A stretch of DNA of 9,179 nt from Flavobacteriaceae bacterium (GTDB lineage Bacteria; Bacteroidota; Bacteroidia; Flavobacteriales; Flavobacteriaceae), in assembly GCA_014763515.1 (NCBI GenBank), contig JACXVH010000050.1, forward strand, positions 1-9,179. Reading direction: 5' to 3'. The position numbers and the translations under genes are program-made. Positions 6,648-9,179 of this stretch are shown piece by piece. Position 1 is the stretch's first letter, and each line of letters starts with the position of its first letter. The notes under the pieces are model-generated. The model had not been told where the DNA came from. It worked only from the letters and a program-made list of their open reading frames with translations, and did no database searches.

Positions 6648-6692
6648 AATAATAAAAAATAGTGATTTTTATGAATTTGCTATTTTATTATT
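6648..6692 (+). terminator. Possible weak AT-rich terminator after the CorC-type gene
   Basis: AATAATAAAAAATAG (6648-6662) can pair with CTATTTTATTATT (6680-6692) with a two-A bulge and a 17-nt loop, starting 3 nt after the stop codon. The stem is almost all A-U and no clean T-tract follows, so it may be chance in AT-rich sequence or only a weak transcript end. Confidence 0.25.
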
Positions 6693-6705
6693 TAATAGAT
6701 AATTG

Positions 6706-6713
6706 TATTTTCG
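6706..6713 (+). promoter_or_regulatory. Candidate -7 box for the PpiD-like gene
   Basis: TATTTTCG differs from TAnnTTTG by one base and lies 30 nt before the ATG. No TTG is found at the normal distance; the nearest (6677-6679) is 26 nt upstream. The 99-bp gap before this gene, larger than any in the upstream series, also favours an independent start. A leader of roughly 24 nt, A-rich and without a Shine-Dalgarno site, would result. Confidence 0.4.
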
Positions 6714-6743
6714 CCCTCTGAAAAAAAGTTAAATTATATAAAA

Positions 6744-8846
6744 ATGGCAGTTTTAGGAAAAATTAGACAAAAGACAGGATTACTTATCTTTTTAATTGCT
6801 TTAGCCTTAATCTTGTTTTTAGTTCAAGATGCTTTTCAAAACGGTTTCTTTGGTTCTAATGCTAACAATATTGGTACTGTTAATGGTACAGATATTGACG
6901 CTCAAGAATTTATGAGAAAAGTTGCTCAAGTTGAGAAACAAAATCAAAATACTACTAATACTCAAGCTATCAATAGCGTTTGGGAACAAGAAGTGAGAAA
7001 CATTCTTCTAGGTGAAGAAATTGAAAAATTAGGTTTAGGTATTGCAGATGATCAAGTAATTAATGAGATTAAGAAAAATCCTTATTTTTCTCAAAATCCT
7101 CAATTTTTAAATGCAGCAGGTCAGTTTGATGAAAACAAATTCAAAGAATTTGTAAAATCAATTAAAAATGATCCTAATCAAGACCGTTGGTTAGAGTGGA
7201 AAAATTTCGAAAATGAAGTTGTAACTTCATCTGTTCAAAATATGTATTACAACATGTTAAAAGGAGGAGTTTATACTACTAAAGCAGAAGGACAATTTAA
7301 GTATGTTACTGAGAATAGAAAAGTTGATTTCGACTATGTAACTGTTCCTTATACAACAATTAATGATGATGAAGTAAAAGTTTCTGATGATGAAATTATT
7401 GCTTTCATGAAAAAAACTCCAAAAAAATTCAAATCAGAAAACACAAGAAGTATCGAGTATGTTTTATTCGACAACAAACCTTCTGATGCTGATGAGAAAG
7501 ACATGGAGAAAGCTATGAATGATGTAATGTTTGGTAAAGTTGAATTCAACAACAAAACAAATACTAACGATACAATTGCTCCCTTTAAAGATATTACTAA
7601 TGTTGCAGAATATGTAAATAAAAATTCTGACATTAAGTTTGATTCTACTTATGTAACTAAGAAAGATTTACCATTAGAATTTCAAGAGCAATTATTTAAC
7701 TTGTCTACAGGTGAAGTTTTTGGACCTTATGCAAATAATGGCTACCAAAATGTTTCTAAAATGGTTGCTAAAAAGGCTAATGCAAGTGCAAAAGCAAGTC
7801 ATATTTTAATTGCTTATGCGGGTGCACCACAAGCTTCAGTTACAAGAACAAAAGAAGAAGCACAAGCATTAGCAAATGAATTATTAGCTAAAGCAAAAGC
7901 AAATCCTGATGATTTCGGAAAATTAGCTTTAGAAAACTCAGACGACCCAGGTTCAAAAAACAACAATGGAGAGTATGATAACATTGCTCCAGGACAAATG
8001 GTTCCTCAATTTAATGATTTCGTATTCAATAATGCTCCAGGTACAATTGGTTTAGTTGAAACTGATTATGGTTTCCACGTAATTAAAGTAATGCAAAAAT
8101 ACGATGCTGTTTTATTAGCTACTGTTGCTAAAAGAGTAGAACCATCTGAAGCTACTATTGATGCTAATTATTCTAAAGCTGTTAAATTTGAAGCAGATGC
8201 TGCTGGTAAAGACCTTGCAGAATTAGCAAAAACTGTAAATGCAAATGTTGTACCTTCAACCAACTTTAAAGTTACTGATGAATATATTGCTGGTTTAGGA
8301 GCGCAAAGAGCTATTGTGTTATGGGCATTTAATGGAGATACTGAAGTAGGTGATGTAAAACGTTTTGAAGTTCCTCAAGGATATGTAATTGCTAAAATGA
8401 TAACTAAAAACGATACTGGATTATTATCAGTAGATATTGCTAGACAATCAGTAGGTGTTACTTTGATGAATGAGAAAAAAGCAGTTAAAATTCATGAAAA
8501 AATGAAAGGTAACTCTTTAGAAGAAGTAGCAAAAGCTACTGGTGGTTCAGTAATCCCTGCAACTGACGTAATTTTAGCAAATTCTGTAATTCCAAATGTT
8601 GGTCAAGAGCCTAAAGTTGTAGGAACAGCATTTAATTTAGCTTCAGGTAAAGTTTCTGGTTTAATTGATGGAAATACAGGAGTATTCATGATTAAAGCTA
8701 AAGCGGTTAAAAATGAGACTGTTGCTCCAAATTATAATTCTCAAGTTGCTCAAGAAAACATGCAACAACAAAATTCAGCTCAAATGAGAGCTTACCAAGC
8801 TTTAAAAGAAAAAGCTAGTATTGAAGATAACAGAGGTAAAATGTAA
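6744..8846 (+). CDS. ppiD: Membrane-anchored peptidylprolyl isomerase/chaperone, PpiD-like
   Basis: Folding factor for exported proteins: one N-terminal membrane helix (12-28, after MAVLGKIRQKTG) anchors a large periplasmic part. A SurA-type chaperone domain follows (about 38-200, beginning VNGTDIDAQEFMRKV), then a helical or degenerate parvulin-like section (200-345), and one recognisable parvulin domain (347-455). The parvulin domain shows ASHILI (His353), FGKLALENSDDPGS (390-403), GQMVPQF (417-423) and GFHVIKV (443-449, His445). Asp401 falls near the active-site Cys/Asp of parvulins. A C-terminal helical region ends in a Q/N-rich tail. At 700 residues it is somewhat longer than E. coli PpiD (about 620); the symbol rests on architecture, and only one parvulin domain looks intact. 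It probably serves outer-membrane and periplasmic clients such as those encoded upstream. Confidence 0.92.
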   Translation: MAVLGKIRQKTGLLIFLIALALILFLVQDAFQNGFFGSNANNIGTVNGTDIDAQEFMRKVAQVEKQNQNTTNTQAINSVWEQEVRNILLGEEIEKLGLGIADDQVINEIKKNPYFSQNPQFLNAAGQFDENKFKEFVKSIKNDPNQDRWLEWKNFENEVVTSSVQNMYYNMLKGGVYTTKAEGQFKYVTENRKVDFDYVTVPYTTINDDEVKVSDDEIIAFMKKTPKKFKSENTRSIEYVLFDNKPSDADEKDMEKAMNDVMFGKVEFNNKTNTNDTIAPFKDITNVAEYVNKNSDIKFDSTYVTKKDLPLEFQEQLFNLSTGEVFGPYANNGYQNVSKMVAKKANASAKASHILIAYAGAPQASVTRTKEEAQALANELLAKAKANPDDFGKLALENSDDPGSKNNNGEYDNIAPGQMVPQFNDFVFNNAPGTIGLVETDYGFHVIKVMQKYDAVLLATVAKRVEPSEATIDANYSKAVKFEADAAGKDLAELAKTVNANVVPSTNFKVTDEYIAGLGAQRAIVLWAFNGDTEVGDVKRFEVPQGYVIAKMITKNDTGLLSVDIARQSVGVTLMNEKKAVKIHEKMKGNSLEEVAKATGGSVIPATDVILANSVIPNVGQEPKVVGTAFNLASGKVSGLIDGNTGVFMIKAKAVKNETVAPNYNSQVAQENMQQQNSAQMRAYQALKEKASIEDNRGKM

Positions 8847-8863
8847 TTTTACACTTTCAATAA

Positions 8864-8899
8864 AATAAAAAAGGAGAGCATTTGCTCTCCTTTTTTATT
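8864..8899 (+). terminator. Strong terminator after the PpiD-like gene, possibly bidirectional
   Basis: A 16-bp perfect stem (8864-8879 with 8884-8899) has a GGAGAGC/GCTCTCC core and a 4-nt ATTT loop, with A6 on the left and T6 on the right. It starts 17 nt after the stop codon. The A-tract on the left would serve as a T-tract for leftward transcription, so it could also stop a convergent gene entering from the right edge. Confidence 0.92.
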
Positions 8900-9041
8900 G
8901 TGTTTTTTTGTTTCATAGAAGTTTTGTAATTTAAATTAAGAGATTATCCAAACAGCCTAAAATTTGTCTCAATTAAAGATTTTTGATTGATTTATTAGAT
9001 ATTAAAGTTTATATAATATCATACTATTTTTAATGGGATAA
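8900..9041. other. AT-rich intergenic stretch, no gene seen
   Basis: No plausible reading frame, RNA fold or repeat was found between the terminator and the edge ORF. It contains a perfect 12-bp AT palindrome (TAATTTAAATTA, 8927-8938), unremarkable at this base composition. Confidence 0.4.
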
Positions 9042-9179
9042 CTAATCTAAATTAATAATGTTTTTAATTATAATAGAATAGTTGTAGTTCAGCATTGTTG
9101 AAACGCATAATTTTAAAACTTTTCCACTACTCTTTTCCAACTTTTGAAAATCTTTGCGGAAATACTTTAAGCCGACATT
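9042..9179 (-). CDS. Possible 3' end of a minus-strand gene cut by the window edge
   Basis: On the minus strand a frame of 45 codons is open from the right edge to TAG at 9044-9042, reading NVGLKYFRKDFQKLEKSSGK at its start and SIIIKNIINLD at its end. An open run this long is somewhat unlikely by chance here but not excluded. No family is recognised, and no dedicated terminator follows except the distant bidirectional hairpin at 8864-8899. It may equally be non-coding. Confidence 0.22.
   Translation of the reverse strand, partial: NVGLKYFRKDFQKLEKSSGKVLKLCVSTMLNYNYSIIIKNIINLD

Noticed and set aside
7349..7633. Minus-strand ORF of 94 codons
   Set aside because: It lies wholly inside the PpiD-like gene, and its Ser/Phe/Leu-rich product is typical of an antisense shadow.
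9149..9156. AATCTTTG as a -7 box for a gene beyond the right edge
   Set aside because: The first consensus base is wrong and there is no TTG at the -33 distance.

Overview
The window looks like chromosomal core sequence from a member of the Bacteroidota, most likely family Flavobacteriaceae (Flavobacterium-like). The DNA is strongly AT-rich. Start codons are preceded by A-rich stretches rather than AGGAGG-type Shine-Dalgarno sites. Several upstream regions carry the Bacteroidota -7 element TAnnTTTG. The proteins match flavobacterial families. Genus and species cannot be fixed from sequence alone.

Layout, left to right. (1) Positions 1-606 hold a minus-strand intrinsic terminator (24-59) with no visible minus-strand gene, and an unrecognised multi-pass membrane protein that appears broken by a frameshift near 337-355. 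(2) Positions 607-942 show no convincing gene. (3) 943-1139 is a complete minus-strand tRNA-Phe(GAA) unit with its own promoter and terminator. (4) Divergently from it, 1192-6644 is a compact plus-strand series: coaX (type III pantothenate kinase), an outer-membrane beta-barrel protein overlapping coaX by ATGA, a secreted TPR protein, lptC (LPS-transport lipoprotein), a 61-residue two-helix membrane protein, and a CNNM/CorC-type transporter. (5) After about 100 bp with a possible promoter comes a 700-residue membrane-anchored PpiD-like foldase (6744-8846), closed by a strong hairpin terminator. (6) 8900-9179 is mostly non-coding, with a possible 3' end of a minus-strand ORF running off the right edge.

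Apart from coaX, the series is about the cell envelope: LPS export (LptC), an outer-membrane barrel, a periplasmic TPR scaffold of unknown function, cation transport (CNNM/CorC) and folding of exported proteins (PpiD). Tight spacing (4-bp overlap, then gaps of 9, 9, 55 and 5 bp) suggests co-transcription, with possible internal control points: a terminator-like hairpin inside the lptC signal-peptide region and a candidate promoter before the 61-residue gene.

I found no phage, insertion sequence, CRISPR array or defence system. The most interesting items are the lptC hairpin, the orphan minus-strand terminator, the frameshifted membrane gene, the inverted repeat around an internal -7 box, and the uncharacterised envelope proteins in the cluster.
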